A DNA stretch of 64,000 nucleotides, taken from NCBI GenBank assembly GCA_035471785.1, contig DATIPQ010000116.1, positions 26,151 through 90,150 of the forward strand, written 5' to 3'. Of this stretch, positions 1-8,734 are shown piece after piece. The notes under the pieces were generated by a model. That model did not search any database. It had not been told where the DNA came from and was given only the letters and a program-made list of their open reading frames with translations. The translations under genes were made by a program, and so were the position numbers. Source of the stretch: Acidobacteriota bacterium (GTDB lineage: Bacteria > Acidobacteriota > UBA6911 > RPQK01 > DATIPO01). Numbering within the stretch: the first letter of the stretch is position 1; each line of letters starts with the position of its first letter.

Positions 1-456
1 TTCCAATTGCGCCGCCTGCCGACAGTCTGGACGGTTCTCAGCGACGTTCTTTTTGTGGACGAAGTGAGTGGCCTGATCGGCCGCCCGGCACCCCCTCCCT
101 CCGGCCTCACCCGGATCGAGCAGCCGGCTGCCGCCTATTGGCTCATGCGCCGCCGCGCCTGGCAGGAGCTGGGCGGCTTCGACGAGGACTTCGCCCCCGC
201 CTGGTTCGAGGACGTCGACTTCTGCAAGCGCCTGGGGCAGGCCGGCTGGGAGATTCTCTTCCTGCCTCAGGCCCCCGCCCGCCACCGGGGAGGCTACTCT
301 TTGCAAAGAGTGGGACGGGCGCGGTTCCTGCGCACTTTCTACTCCAACCTGCTGCTCTATTTGAGCAAACACCATCCCCGCGCCCTGCCCTGGCTCAAGC
401 CGGCCGTCAAGCTGGGATTGACCTTGCGACTGCTCGGGCTGCGCGTTTGGGGTTGA
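1..456 (+). CDS. Family 2 glycosyltransferase, C-terminal part (cut by window edge)
   Basis: The frame is open from the first base, so the true start lies upstream and only about 151 residues are visible. The stretch WLMRRRAWQELGGFDEDF followed by FEDVDFCKRLGQAGW is the C-terminal half of a GT-A family 2 glycosyltransferase, including the ED(V)D acidic pair that precedes the acceptor-binding helix. Such enzymes transfer a sugar from a nucleotide-sugar to a lipid or polysaccharide acceptor at the inner face of the membrane. A second GT2 gene follows 59 bases downstream on the same strand, which suggests a polysaccharide or glycolipid gene group. The acceptor and sugar cannot be read from the sequence. 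Confidence 0.85.
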   Translation, partial: FQLRRLPTVWTVLSDVLFVDEVSGLIGRPAPPPSGLTRIEQPAAAYWLMRRRAWQELGGFDEDFAPAWFEDVDFCKRLGQAGWEILFLPQAPARHRGGYSLQRVGRARFLRTFYSNLLLYLSKHHPRALPWLKPAVKLGLTLRLLGLRVWG

Positions 457-515
457 CGGTTGCCGCCTCCTGCCCTCCGGCACGCTACAATGAAGCGCAT
501 CGCGACGGGGAGCCC

Positions 516-1496
516 ATGAAAATCGTCTGCAGTATCGTCGCCTTCAACAGCGCGTCCGACTTGCCGCCCTGTCTGGAGGCGGTGGCCAACCAGACCGTCG
601 CAGTTGAAACAGTGGTGCTTGACAACGCCTCCCACGATGGGAGTGCCGAGATCGCCCGCCGCTTCGGCGTGGAAACCCTGTTCAGCGGACGCAATTTGGG
701 ATTCTCGGAGGGCCACAACCGCATCCTGATTGGACGCCCTTTCGACTATGCCTGGGTTTTGAATCCCGACTGCCGCCCTCACAGCGACTACCTGGAGCGC
801 CTGCTGCAGGCCATGCAGGAAAGCGGCGCAGACATGGCCCAGGGCAAGCTGCTGCGCATGGATGAGCGGGGCCAGCCGGTCGAGAGTGCCCCGGGCCCTG
901 TCCTCGACAGTGCCGGCATGTACTTCACTCCTGCTCAGAGGCATTTCGACCGCGGCAGCGGCCAAGCCGATCGGGGACAGTACGACAAGCGCCAGGAGGT
1001 CTTCGGCGTGACGGCGGCAGCCGCTCTCTACTCGCGCCGCCTGCTGGACGCGGTCCGCTTTGAGGACGAGTACTTCGATGCCGACTTCTTCGCCTACCGC
1101 GAGGACGCTGACCTGTGCTGGAGGGCCCGTCTGCTGGGCTTCCGCGCCCTTTACGAACCGGCGGCGCGCGCCCTCCACCGGCGCCACGTGCTGCCCCGGC
1201 GCCGCCGCCGCATCGAGGACGCTCTCAACCTCCATTCCCTCAAGAACCGCTTCCTGATGCGCATCAAGAACATGGACGCCCCCGTGGCCCGCCGCTGCTT
1301 TCCCTGGATGCAGATGCGCGACGCCGGCATCCGCGCCTACGTACTCTTTGGCGAGCGCTCCTCGCGGGAGGCCTACCGGGAAGTGCGGCGCCTGAGGGGG
1401 CGCATGCTGGACAAGCGGACGGTCCTGGAGGAGAAAGGAAGCTGGGCCGACCTCTCCCCCTGGTTCGACTTCCGCCCTCAAGCCTTCGATCTGTAG
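516..1496 (+). CDS. Family 2 glycosyltransferase (rhamnosyltransferase-like)
   Basis: A 326-residue GT2 enzyme. The N-terminus MKIVCSIVAFNSASDLPPCL and the following VVLDNASHDGSAE are the nucleotide-sugar binding start of a GT-A fold. LNPDCRPHSDYL carries the DxD-like metal site near residue 87, and YREDADLCWRARLLGF is the acceptor-site ED pair near residue 197. The frame is open far upstream, but the ATG at 516 is chosen because homology begins there and a GGGG stretch lies 6-9 bases before it. The preceding open sequence overlaps the upstream gene in another frame. Probably acts with the upstream GT on a cell-surface glycan; the linkage made is unknown. Confidence 0.88.
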   Translation: MKIVCSIVAFNSASDLPPCLEAVANQTVAVETVVLDNASHDGSAEIARRFGVETLFSGRNLGFSEGHNRILIGRPFDYAWVLNPDCRPHSDYLERLLQAMQESGADMAQGKLLRMDERGQPVESAPGPVLDSAGMYFTPAQRHFDRGSGQADRGQYDKRQEVFGVTAAAALYSRRLLDAVRFEDEYFDADFFAYREDADLCWRARLLGFRALYEPAARALHRRHVLPRRRRRIEDALNLHSLKNRFLMRIKNMDAPVARRCFPWMQMRDAGIRAYVLFGERSSREAYREVRRLRGRMLDKRTVLEEKGSWADLSPWFDFRPQAFDL

Positions 1497-1661
1497 CGAG
1501 CGACCTCATACCGCCGGGAGCAATTGGGCCTTCACAGCGGTCGCCTGAAACTTGACCCGTGTGTGAACTTGTTGGCCGCCTGGTGGCCCTAGCCTCTCCT
1601 CCCGAACGGCGGTCCGGCAGGTTGTTTGCCGCGCATTGCCGGTGGTAAAGTCTTTGCAGCC

Positions 1662-2270
1662 ATGAACTTGCCCAACATCCTCACCACCACGCGCATCGTT
1701 CTCGTGCCTTTGCTGGTCACGGTCCTGCTCACCTCGCAGGCGCCGGGACGGGAGTTGTTCGGGCTCATCGTATTCATCGCCGCCGCCCTGACCGATTTCT
1801 TCGACGGTTATCTGGCCCGCCGCCGCAAGCAGATCACTTCGGTGGGGATACTGCTCGATCCCATCGCCGACAAACTGCTCATCTCTTCCGCTTTTATCTC
1901 GCTGGTGGAGATCGGGCTGGTGCAGGCCTGGATGGTGGTGGTCATCGTAGGTCGCGAGTTCGCGGTCACTGGATTGCGCAGTGTGGCCGCGCTCAAGGGA
2001 GTGGCTGTTTCCGCCAAGCGGCTGGGCAAGTACAAGATGGTGTCCCAGGTCTTCTGCGTCGGATTCCTGATCGGCGGAAGGCTGGTTACCAGCGAAGTTT
2101 ACTTCATCGAGATCGGACGCGTCCTGCTGTGGATCGTCGTGCTCCTCTCGCTGGCCTCGATGATCCAGTACTTCAAGCACTTCTGGGGCGTCATCGAGAC
2201 CAAGGAGCGCTCCCAGGAGGAGTCGGAAGCCGACAACGTGGTGCGCCTGGGACGCAAGAAGATCAGCTAA
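1662..2270 (+). CDS. pgsA: CDP-diacylglycerol--glycerol-3-phosphate 3-phosphatidyltransferase
   Basis: Makes phosphatidylglycerol-phosphate from CDP-diacylglycerol and glycerol-3-phosphate in the inner membrane, the committed step to phosphatidylglycerol and cardiolipin. The 202-residue product has the complete CDP-alcohol phosphotransferase signature: D45, D48, G49, A52, R53, G62, D66 and D70 in DxxDGxxAR(x8)GxxxDxxxD spacing, with several hydrophobic segments around it. The start MNLPNILTTTRI is typical of PgsA; an upstream in-frame extension to 1626 is not conserved-looking. The last 20 residues are charged. aroDE begins 19 bases downstream and may be cotranscribed. Confidence 0.95.
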   Translation: MNLPNILTTTRIVLVPLLVTVLLTSQAPGRELFGLIVFIAAALTDFFDGYLARRRKQITSVGILLDPIADKLLISSAFISLVEIGLVQAWMVVVIVGREFAVTGLRSVAALKGVAVSAKRLGKYKMVSQVFCVGFLIGGRLVTSEVYFIEIGRVLLWIVVLLSLASMIQYFKHFWGVIETKERSQEESEADNVVRLGRKKIS

Positions 2271-2289
2271 ACCGGTTCCCTTCCGATCA

Positions 2290-3741
2290 ATGCCGCCCAT
2301 TTGCCTCACCTTGAGCGTCCCCGATGCTGCCCAACTGCAACGGCGCATCGAGAAACACGCCGGAGCCGTCCGCTGGATCGAGGTTCGCCTCGACGCTTTA
2401 GACCGGCCTCGATTACCCCGCTTGCCCCAGAAGACCTCCAGCGGATTCATCGCCACCTGCCGCCCCCGGCGCGAAGGAGGAGGCTGGAAGGGAAGCGAAC
2501 GCGAGCGTTTGCAGCTCTTGCAGCAGGCGGCCCGCCGCGGCTTTGCCTGGATCGACCTGGAACACGACGTCGAGCAGGGGCTCGATCTGCCCTCCGGAGT
2601 GTCCTTGCTTCGATCGCTGCACGACTTCGAGGGAATGCCCGATTCGCTGGACAGCGTGTTTCAGTCCCTGCGCGGGCGGGGGCATGCCGTCAAGATGGCG
2701 CTGACCGTCAACCGTTCCGATCAGCTCGTGCGCCTGCTGGACTGGATGAGCGGACTGCCCCGGCAAGAGCGCCGGGTGGTCCTGGGAATGGGCCGGATCG
2801 GACAGCCCTCGCGCCTCCTGGGCGCCTTCTTGGGCAATCTCTGGACCTACCTGGCCGAAGAGGACGACAATCCCGCGGCGCCCGCCCAGTTCAGCCTGCG
2901 CCAGGCCCGCCTCTACCGCCTGCAGTCATGGACCCGAACGCCCTCCTTCTATGGCGTCATGGGCCGTCCCGTGGCCCACTCCCTCTCGCCTCTGCTGCAC
3001 AACCGCCTGTTGGCCCGCTACAACCTCGAGGGAGTCTATCTGCCCGTCCATCTGGACGATCTGGAGCCCTGGATGGGTTGGCTCCAGCGCACCTCGCTTT
3101 CCTTTCAAGGTTTCAGCGTGACACTGCCTTTTAAGCGGGAGATCATGGACTACCTGGCCCAAAACGACTCTCCCATCGGCTCCGTCAACACGCTCAGCCG
3201 CATTCCCTCAGGCGGGTGGAGAGGTTCCAACACCGACTACCAGGGATTCATCGGGCCCCTGCGGGCGCGCGGCTCTCTGCGGGGCGGACGGGCCCTGGTG
3301 CTGGGAAACGGAGGCGTGGCCCGCACCGTTGTCCGCGCCCTGCTCGATGAAGGTATGGAGGTGACCGTGGTGGGACGCGACCAGGCCCGCGCCCAGGCCC
3401 TGGCCCAGCAAATGGGCTGCGGCCACGCCACCTTCAAGGACTTGCCCATCAGCGCCCAGGTCTGCGTCAATACCACTCCCGTCGGGCAACATCCCCACAC
3501 CGAGTCCTCTCCCTTGCAGGCTTCCCAAGTCGATTTCGAGGTGGTTTACGACCTCATTTACAATCCGCGCCGGACGCGCCTGCTGCGGGAAGCCGAATCC
3601 AGGGGCTGCCAGATCATCTCGGGACTTGAAATGTTCATCGAACAGGCAGCCCTCCAGTTCCGCATGTGGACGGGAATCGATCCCGACAGGCGCTTTATGA
3701 AGGATGTCCTGGACCGGGATGCGCCCCCAGGAGACGCTTGA
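2290..3741 (+). CDS. aroDE: Fused type I 3-dehydroquinate dehydratase / shikimate dehydrogenase
   Basis: Two consecutive steps of the shikimate pathway in one 483-residue chain: dehydration of 3-dehydroquinate, then NADPH-dependent reduction of 3-dehydroshikimate. Residues 1-215 are a type I dehydratase: EVRLDAL (E31, R33, D35), general base H111 in SLHDF and Schiff-base K135 in AVKMALTV. Residues about 219-475 are shikimate dehydrogenase: SLS motif (S231, S233), K282 in TLPFK, N300, D316 in NTDYQG, the dinucleotide loop GNGGVA (339-344) and the C-terminal GLEMFIEQA. All named catalytic residues are present in both halves. Fusions of this order are known from plants and some bacteria. The start ATG at 2290 follows pgsA by 19 bases. 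Confidence 0.95.
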   Translation: MPPICLTLSVPDAAQLQRRIEKHAGAVRWIEVRLDALDRPRLPRLPQKTSSGFIATCRPRREGGGWKGSERERLQLLQQAARRGFAWIDLEHDVEQGLDLPSGVSLLRSLHDFEGMPDSLDSVFQSLRGRGHAVKMALTVNRSDQLVRLLDWMSGLPRQERRVVLGMGRIGQPSRLLGAFLGNLWTYLAEEDDNPAAPAQFSLRQARLYRLQSWTRTPSFYGVMGRPVAHSLSPLLHNRLLARYNLEGVYLPVHLDDLEPWMGWLQRTSLSFQGFSVTLPFKREIMDYLAQNDSPIGSVNTLSRIPSGGWRGSNTDYQGFIGPLRARGSLRGGRALVLGNGGVARTVVRALLDEGMEVTVVGRDQARAQALAQQMGCGHATFKDLPISAQVCVNTTPVGQHPHTESSPLQASQVDFEVVYDLIYNPRRTRLLREAESRGCQIISGLEMFIEQAALQFRMWTGIDPDRRFMKDVLDRDAPPGDA

Positions 3742-3816
3742 CACGAAAACGTCGAAGCTGCTAATTTAGCCGCAGCCGGGCGGTGTGAGCCGCCACGCGG
3801 CGACCGGGGGCCTAGG

Positions 3817-5391
3817 ATGGTTTCAGTGAAAAAGCGTTTGGTCTGGACGAGTTGCCTCTTGGCCTGCGTCTGGCCGGCCTACTTGTCCGCCCAACAGGAT
3901 CCCGTACACGTTTTTCCCTTCATCGCGGACGGTGCCGGGGTGCGCGCCGAAGTCGCCCTCACCAATCCCGGATCTGAAGCTCAGCAAGGAACCATCTTCT
4001 TCTGGGACGACGACGGTCGTCCCCTGCCCCTGGCCGTTGAGGGGGAAGAGGTGACCCGATGGGACTTCCAGGTTGCCGCGGCGGGAGCCTTCAAGCTTTC
4101 GACGGACGGCTCGGGAGACTTGAAGAGCGGTTATGTCACCATTACGACCGTCGATCCGCGCAGCACTCTCAGCGGCACCATTTTCTATTCCATCGCCGGC
4201 TCGCAGCTTTCCGTTCCGGCCTCGCCTCTCAGCACCGAGTACCATGTATTCGCGGAACGAAGCGAGGACGCCAATTCGGGTCTGGCCTTCGCCAATCCCT
4301 TGGACCAGCCCTCGACACTTTATCTCTCCCTCCACGATTCCCAGGGCATTCCCCAGGCCGCTCGCGAACTGAGGCTGGAGGCGGGAGCCAAGAGGGCCCG
4401 CTTCATCGATGAGATTTTCGTCGGCTATTTCGATTCGCCCGGCCAACAGTTCGAAGGCACCGTGCAGGCCATCTCCGAAGAGCCCTTTGCCATGATGGGC
4501 CTGCGCCAGCGCCAGGACGGCTCGCTGGCTACCTTGAGCGGGGCGCCGACCGCCTTCAACAGCGGCAGCGCCCAGTTGTTGCTGAGCATAGACGCCGGCA
4601 TCGATCCCTCCCAGTCCGAGTTCAGCGGCGACCAACTGGCCTCGGCTACAGTGGCCCAACTCCTGGGTGCCGAAGGCCCCGCCGTCACCCAGTTCGTCCA
4701 TCTCGAAAACCTCAGCGGACAGGAGCCGGTGACGGTCACCGTCCGCTACTTCAATGACCGCTGCGCCGAGGTGCTGAGCTTTTTAAAGGTGCTCGACTGC
4801 GGCCAGAGCTGGACCTTTTCGCCCTTCCAGGACGTGATCGAGGGCATCGACCTGGGAGAACGCTTCTTCGGCCCTCCCGGCGCCGAGTCCTCGGGCCTGA
4901 CCGCCCTCGACTTCGGCGACGGACGCTTTACCCTTTCGGTGACGGTTTCGGGCGCGGGAGACGGGGATTCGGATGAAGCCCTGACTGTGCTGCCCGACGA
5001 GCTGGCGGCGCTCTCCTGCTCGCTCCCCTCGGCACGGCAGCAAGAAGGGGATCCGGCCGACCCGCCTCCCTCCCTCACCCTGTGCAACGCTCGCCCACGC
5101 TCATTCAACGTCCTCTCGGGATACCTGAGCGGCGATGAAGAAGGGCAGTGCCGGGGACCGATGCTGCGGGCCGACGCCCAGGACCTCTTCGCCAGCCAGT
5201 TTACGCGCATGCTGATGCCTCAATCGGGCCTCGACGAGGCATGTCTGCATGTCTCGCAGCCGGCCTCCTGCCTGCTTCCGGCCCGTCTGCAACAAGTCGA
5301 AGCGGCCTCTTGCGGAGAGGGCTCTGCAGCGGGACCAGCCTGGCAAATCGGCCTGTCAGGACGTCCCCATCAACTGCTGCCCCTTCAGTAG
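3817..5391 (+). CDS. Secreted beta-sandwich protein of unknown function
   Basis: The 524-residue product starts with a Sec signal peptide (KKRLVW, then a hydrophobic core, cleavage likely after LSAQ at about residue 25). The rest is rich in Gly, Ser, Asp and beta-branched residues and has no catalytic motif that I recognise. Residues 30-250 hold two consecutive sandwich-like blocks with the pattern FPFIADG...ALTNPGS and SGLAFANPLDQPSTLYLSL, then GAKRARFIDEIF. The same pattern occurs in the C-terminal half of the gene at 62592-63860. Modules of this type recur in Acidobacteriota exported proteins. The C-terminal third has eight or more cysteines and may be disulfide-bonded. GGGG at about 3806-3810 serves as ribosome site. 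Confidence 0.7.
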   Translation: MVSVKKRLVWTSCLLACVWPAYLSAQQDPVHVFPFIADGAGVRAEVALTNPGSEAQQGTIFFWDDDGRPLPLAVEGEEVTRWDFQVAAAGAFKLSTDGSGDLKSGYVTITTVDPRSTLSGTIFYSIAGSQLSVPASPLSTEYHVFAERSEDANSGLAFANPLDQPSTLYLSLHDSQGIPQAARELRLEAGAKRARFIDEIFVGYFDSPGQQFEGTVQAISEEPFAMMGLRQRQDGSLATLSGAPTAFNSGSAQLLLSIDAGIDPSQSEFSGDQLASATVAQLLGAEGPAVTQFVHLENLSGQEPVTVTVRYFNDRCAEVLSFLKVLDCGQSWTFSPFQDVIEGIDLGERFFGPPGAESSGLTALDFGDGRFTLSVTVSGAGDGDSDEALTVLPDELAALSCSLPSARQQEGDPADPPPSLTLCNARPRSFNVLSGYLSGDEEGQCRGPMLRADAQDLFASQFTRMLMPQSGLDEACLHVSQPASCLLPARLQQVEAASCGEGSAAGPAWQIGLSGRPHQLLPLQ

Positions 5392-5452
5392 TCGATGCCC
5401 ACTTCTCCATCTTCATCTCCCAAGACTTGGCATCCTGATTTAGCATGTGCTC

Positions 5453-6448
5453 ATGGATGAAAGGGAGGGACTAGGGGCACTGAGCCGGTTTTCTTCGCAG
5501 AGTCCTCGCCATCCGCGTCTCTGCCGCAAGGCCGCAGAGATGAGCGGAGACGGGCGGATCGTGGCTCTCAGCGGCCCGCGTGACCTGACCGCCCTGAAGG
5601 CCGCTTTGCACGAATCCTGGGCCGCTGGATTCGCCACGCCCTGGCTGCGTCCTCTCTCCCTGAAGGGCATGACGGCTCTGGAGATGTCGCTTCAAGGCAC
5701 GGCTTTTCCGCGGCTGGAGAAACGCCTGGCTCCCTTGCGCCAAGAGGGACTCGACCTTTCCTTGCAGCCGGGACGCCTGGGACCCCAGCCGCCGGGCTTG
5801 CTGGTCATGGACATGGACTCGACGCTGGTCGAGCAGGAAGGCATCGACGAATTGGCCCGCCAAGTGGGCGTCTACGAAAAGGTCGCTGCGGTGACCGAGA
5901 GAGCCATGCGCGGCGAGATGGACTTCGACGAATCGCTGCGCCAAAGGGTGGACTGCCTGCGGGGAGCCTCGGAGCAGATCTTGGGCCGCGTCCGCTCCCG
6001 CATCCGCCTGACGCCGGGAGCGCGGCGCCTTGTCCAGGAGATGCGTCGGCGCGGCACCCGCCTGGGACTTCTCTCGGGCGGGTTCCGCCAACTGGGCAGC
6101 GGCCTGGCCGCTGAACTGGGCTTTGATCACTTCCACGCCAATGTCCTCGAAGTCGAGGGAGGAAGGCTGACCGGTCGGGTTCAAGGTCCGATCGTCAACG
6201 CCCGGCGCAAGGCTCAATTGCTGCAAGAGCTGTCCGCCCTGCACGGGCTGGCCCCCTCCCAAACCGCGGCGGTGGGCGATGGAGCCAACGATTTGCCCAT
6301 GCTTCTCGACAGCGGCCTGGGCATCGCCTTCTGCGCCAAGCCCGAGGTGAGGCGTCAAGCTCTTCACAGCATTGATCAGCGGCGCCTCGATGCCGCCCTT
6401 TACTTGATGGGCCTTTCCGACGATGAAATTTCCATGAATCCGGACTGA
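5453..6448 (+). CDS. serB: Phosphoserine phosphatase
   Basis: Hydrolyses O-phosphoserine to serine, the last step of serine synthesis. HAD-family motifs are complete: DxDxT at about 120-124 (LLVMDMDSTLVEQEGIDELA), the SGGFR segment of motif II, and GDGANDLPM near 274. The run VTERAMRGEMDF is nearly identical to that of E. coli SerB, and total length (331) is close to it (322). The N-terminal ~110 residues are poorly conserved, as in other SerB proteins. The start is uncertain: GTG 5447, ATG 5453 and ATG 5540 are all in frame and none has a strong Shine-Dalgarno; the size match favours 5453. Stands between two secreted-protein genes, with no obvious operon partner. Confidence 0.93.
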   Translation: MDEREGLGALSRFSSQSPRHPRLCRKAAEMSGDGRIVALSGPRDLTALKAALHESWAAGFATPWLRPLSLKGMTALEMSLQGTAFPRLEKRLAPLRQEGLDLSLQPGRLGPQPPGLLVMDMDSTLVEQEGIDELARQVGVYEKVAAVTERAMRGEMDFDESLRQRVDCLRGASEQILGRVRSRIRLTPGARRLVQEMRRRGTRLGLLSGGFRQLGSGLAAELGFDHFHANVLEVEGGRLTGRVQGPIVNARRKAQLLQELSALHGLAPSQTAAVGDGANDLPMLLDSGLGIAFCAKPEVRRQALHSIDQRRLDAALYLMGLSDDEISMNPD

Positions 6449-6512
6449 TTTCGAATCGCCCGCTGCCTGAGCACGTCTAAGAGACAGGGAGTTGACAGGA
6501 GGAGTTTTCCAA

Positions 6513-7409
6513 ATGCAGGACTTGAAGCGACTGAACCGGGCCCTCCGGTTGGCGCTTTGCTTTCTTCCGGCCTTGCTCTTTCTCTTCATTGTGCCTTCAG
6601 GCGGCTTGGCCGCTCCTGGAGCGCTCGATACCAGCTTGAGTCAGAGCGGAACTTGGCCGGGTCCCGCAGAGCCGCTGCCTTTTCAGACCCACAGCCAGGT
6701 GCTGGAGTTCTTGCGTCAGGCCGAGGTGGTTTCGGCCCGCGAGATCGAATCGGGCACCAACAAGACGCAACGGCTGAAGCTCAAGGACGGGGAGCTGGAA
6801 TCCCACGCCGTCTTCCGCACGGTGGACATAAACGTCCGCCAGGCCACCCAGATCAATGGACGCTTCCATATGGGCTACCGGGACAGCTACATCTTCGAGG
6901 TGGCGGCCTACCGGCTCAGCCGCATGCTGGGCATTGACCAGGTGCCTCCCACCGTGCTGCGCGAGTACCGCTCCCAGAGGGGATCGTTTCAACTGTGGAT
7001 CTACGGAGCCATAAGCGAAACTCAGCGCCGCCGGGAAAACCGCCAGCCGCCCGATGACAGGCGCTGGACCCAGCAGATCCAGACCAAGCTGCTCTTCGAC
7101 CGCCTGATCGACAACTTCGACCGCAACCTGGGCAATCAGTTGATCGACCGCAACTGGAAGCTTTGGCTGATCGACCACACCCGCAGCTTCGGGACCGCCA
7201 GCGAGCTGCGCACGCCTCAGGCCGTCTACTGGTGTTCCCGCACCGTCTACCAGGCCCTCAAGAACCTCGACCGCCAGGAAGTGGAGGAGGAACTTGCGGA
7301 CGTGCTGCAGAGCGATGAGCTGCGAGCCCTTTTCGCGCGCTGGGACAAGATGCTGGAACACCTGGATAGCCAGATTGAAAAGCGGGGCGAGGAGGCCGTC
7401 CTCTTTTAA
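6513..7409 (+). CDS. Secreted PI3/4-kinase-like protein
   Basis: A 298-residue protein with an N-terminal hydrophobic segment (residues 11-33) ending in GLAAP, so exported or membrane-anchored. The remainder shows the layout of PI4K type II, HipA and Fam20-type atypical kinases: YIFEVAAYRLSRMLG with a helix-C-like E129, a catalytic-loop motif LIDNFDRNLGNQL (D200, N201, D203, R204, N205, N208) and a metal-binding LIDHTRSF (D221). The expected phosphate-binding lysine is not clear; AVFR at 99-102 has Arg where Lys is usual. Start chosen at ATG 6513 because CAGGAGG lies 9 bases upstream. Substrate, and whether it is active, are unknown. Ends 16 bases from the convergent suhB. Confidence 0.7.
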   Translation: MQDLKRLNRALRLALCFLPALLFLFIVPSGGLAAPGALDTSLSQSGTWPGPAEPLPFQTHSQVLEFLRQAEVVSAREIESGTNKTQRLKLKDGELESHAVFRTVDINVRQATQINGRFHMGYRDSYIFEVAAYRLSRMLGIDQVPPTVLREYRSQRGSFQLWIYGAISETQRRRENRQPPDDRRWTQQIQTKLLFDRLIDNFDRNLGNQLIDRNWKLWLIDHTRSFGTASELRTPQAVYWCSRTVYQALKNLDRQEVEEELADVLQSDELRALFARWDKMLEHLDSQIEKRGEEAVLF

Positions 7410-7425
7410 GCCGGCCCCGGCGCCT

Positions 7426-8223
7426 TCAGGTGGAGACTTGCAGGGCCGCTTTGAGGTGTTCCCTGAGCTGATGATGGAGGCGTCCGTTGCTGGCCAGGAT
7501 CTGACGTCCGTAGACCGAGAAGCTGTCGTCGTTGATGGCGCTGACCTGGCCTCCCGCTTCGCTCACGATGAGCTGTCCCGCGGCCACGTCCCAGGCCCGC
7601 AGGCCCTTTTCCCAAAAGGCGTCCAGGCGCCCTGCCGCCACGTAGCACAGGTCCAGGGCCGCCGATCCGTCGCGGCGTACGGCGCGGGACTGGAAAAGCA
7701 TGCGGCGGAACATCTCCAGGCCGGCGTTCATGAGGTCTTCTTCGTAAGGGAATCCCGTGCACAACAGGGCGTCCTTGAGTTCCTGGGTGCGTGAAACTTC
7801 GAGCTCGGCCCCGTTGAGCTGAGATCCTTGGCCCCGTCGAGCTGTGTAGAGTTCGTCCGTGACCGGATCGAAGACAACGCCCAGTTCGACCTGCCCCTCC
7901 AGCTCGAAGGCGATGGAGACGCAGAAGAAGCGGTAGCCGTGGGCATAGTTGGTGGTGCCGTCCAGAGGATCGATGATCCAGCGCCGCCGCTCGTCGCCCT
8001 GGCGGCGGCCCCGCTCCTCGGCCAGCACGTCGTCGTCGGGAAAGGACTTTCCGATCTCTTCCACGATCTGCTTCTCGGCGGCCAGATCCATTTCGGTGAC
8101 CAGGTCGATGGGGCCCTTCTTGGAGACTTTGAAATCGCCGCGCAGGTTGTCGTAGAGCAGTTTTCCGGCTTTGCGGGCCGCTTCCTGGGCGACCTGCATG
8201 CGCTCGTGCAGAGAGTCGTTCAT
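7426..8223 (-). CDS. suhB: Inositol monophosphatase family protein
   Basis: A 265-residue Mg-dependent, Li-sensitive-type phosphomonoesterase fold. All three metal-site motifs are present: E70 in LAEERG, D85-x-x-D88 in IIDPLDGTTNYAHG, and D212 in AWDVAAGQLIVSEAGG. It would dephosphorylate inositol-1-phosphate or a related sugar phosphate; SuhB-type members also act in rRNA transcription complexes in Proteobacteria, so the role here cannot be fixed. The gene follows ispF by 34 bases on the same strand and is probably the last gene of the radA-yacL-ispD-ispF transcript. Confidence 0.93.
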   Translation of the reverse strand: MNDSLHERMQVAQEAARKAGKLLYDNLRGDFKVSKKGPIDLVTEMDLAAEKQIVEEIGKSFPDDDVLAEERGRRQGDERRRWIIDPLDGTTNYAHGYRFFCVSIAFELEGQVELGVVFDPVTDELYTARRGQGSQLNGAELEVSRTQELKDALLCTGFPYEEDLMNAGLEMFRRMLFQSRAVRRDGSAALDLCYVAAGRLDAFWEKGLRAWDVAAGQLIVSEAGGQVSAINDDSFSVYGRQILASNGRLHHQLREHLKAALQVST

Positions 8224-8257
8224 GTTGTCTTTCCGGGTTTTTCTTTCCGGGGTCGGC

Positions 8258-8734
8258 TCAGGCTGCAGTCAACAGCACCACGGCCATCACGGCGATTCCT
8301 TCTCGGCGGCCGACGGCGCCGGCTCCCTCCATGGTGGTGGCTTTCACCCCGACCTGCTCGGGCTTGATGTGCAGCGTTCGGCAGAGGTTGGCCTCGATAG
8401 CCTCGACGTGAGGTTTGATCTTGGGCTCTTCCGCGATCACCGTCAAGTCGAGATTGGCCACTTTCCATCCCTTGCCCCGTACCAGCCGCTGCACTTTTTC
8501 AAGCAGTATGAGGCTGGAGATGTCTTTGTAGGCCGGATCATCGTCAGGGAAATAGCTGCCGATATCGCGCATCCCGGCCGCCCCCAGCAGTGCGTCGCAG
8601 ACGGCATGCAGCAGCGCGTCCGCATCGGAGTGTCCCTTGAGTCCGGCGCGGTGAGGGATCTCCACGCCGCCCAGAAGGAGGCGACGTCCCTCCTGGAAGG
8701 GATGAAAATCGAATCCTTGGCCGATACGAAACAC
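8258..8734 (-). CDS. ispF: 2-C-methyl-D-erythritol 2,4-cyclodiphosphate synthase
   Basis: Cyclises CDP-methylerythritol 2-phosphate in the MEP isoprenoid pathway. The 158-residue protein has the zinc ligands D9, H11 and H43 in FDFHPF and ALLHAVCDALLGAAG, the GHSDAD motif and the C-terminal ATTMEGAGAVGRREGIAV that closes the trimer. It starts at a GTG whose first base directly follows the TAA of ispD (zero spacing), so the two are translationally linked. This matches the usual ispD-ispF pairing. Confidence 0.97.
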   Translation of the reverse strand: MFRIGQGFDFHPFQEGRRLLLGGVEIPHRAGLKGHSDADALLHAVCDALLGAAGMRDIGSYFPDDDPAYKDISSLILLEKVQRLVRGKGWKVANLDLTVIAEEPKIKPHVEAIEANLCRTLHIKPEQVGVKATTMEGAGAVGRREGIAVMAVVLLTAA

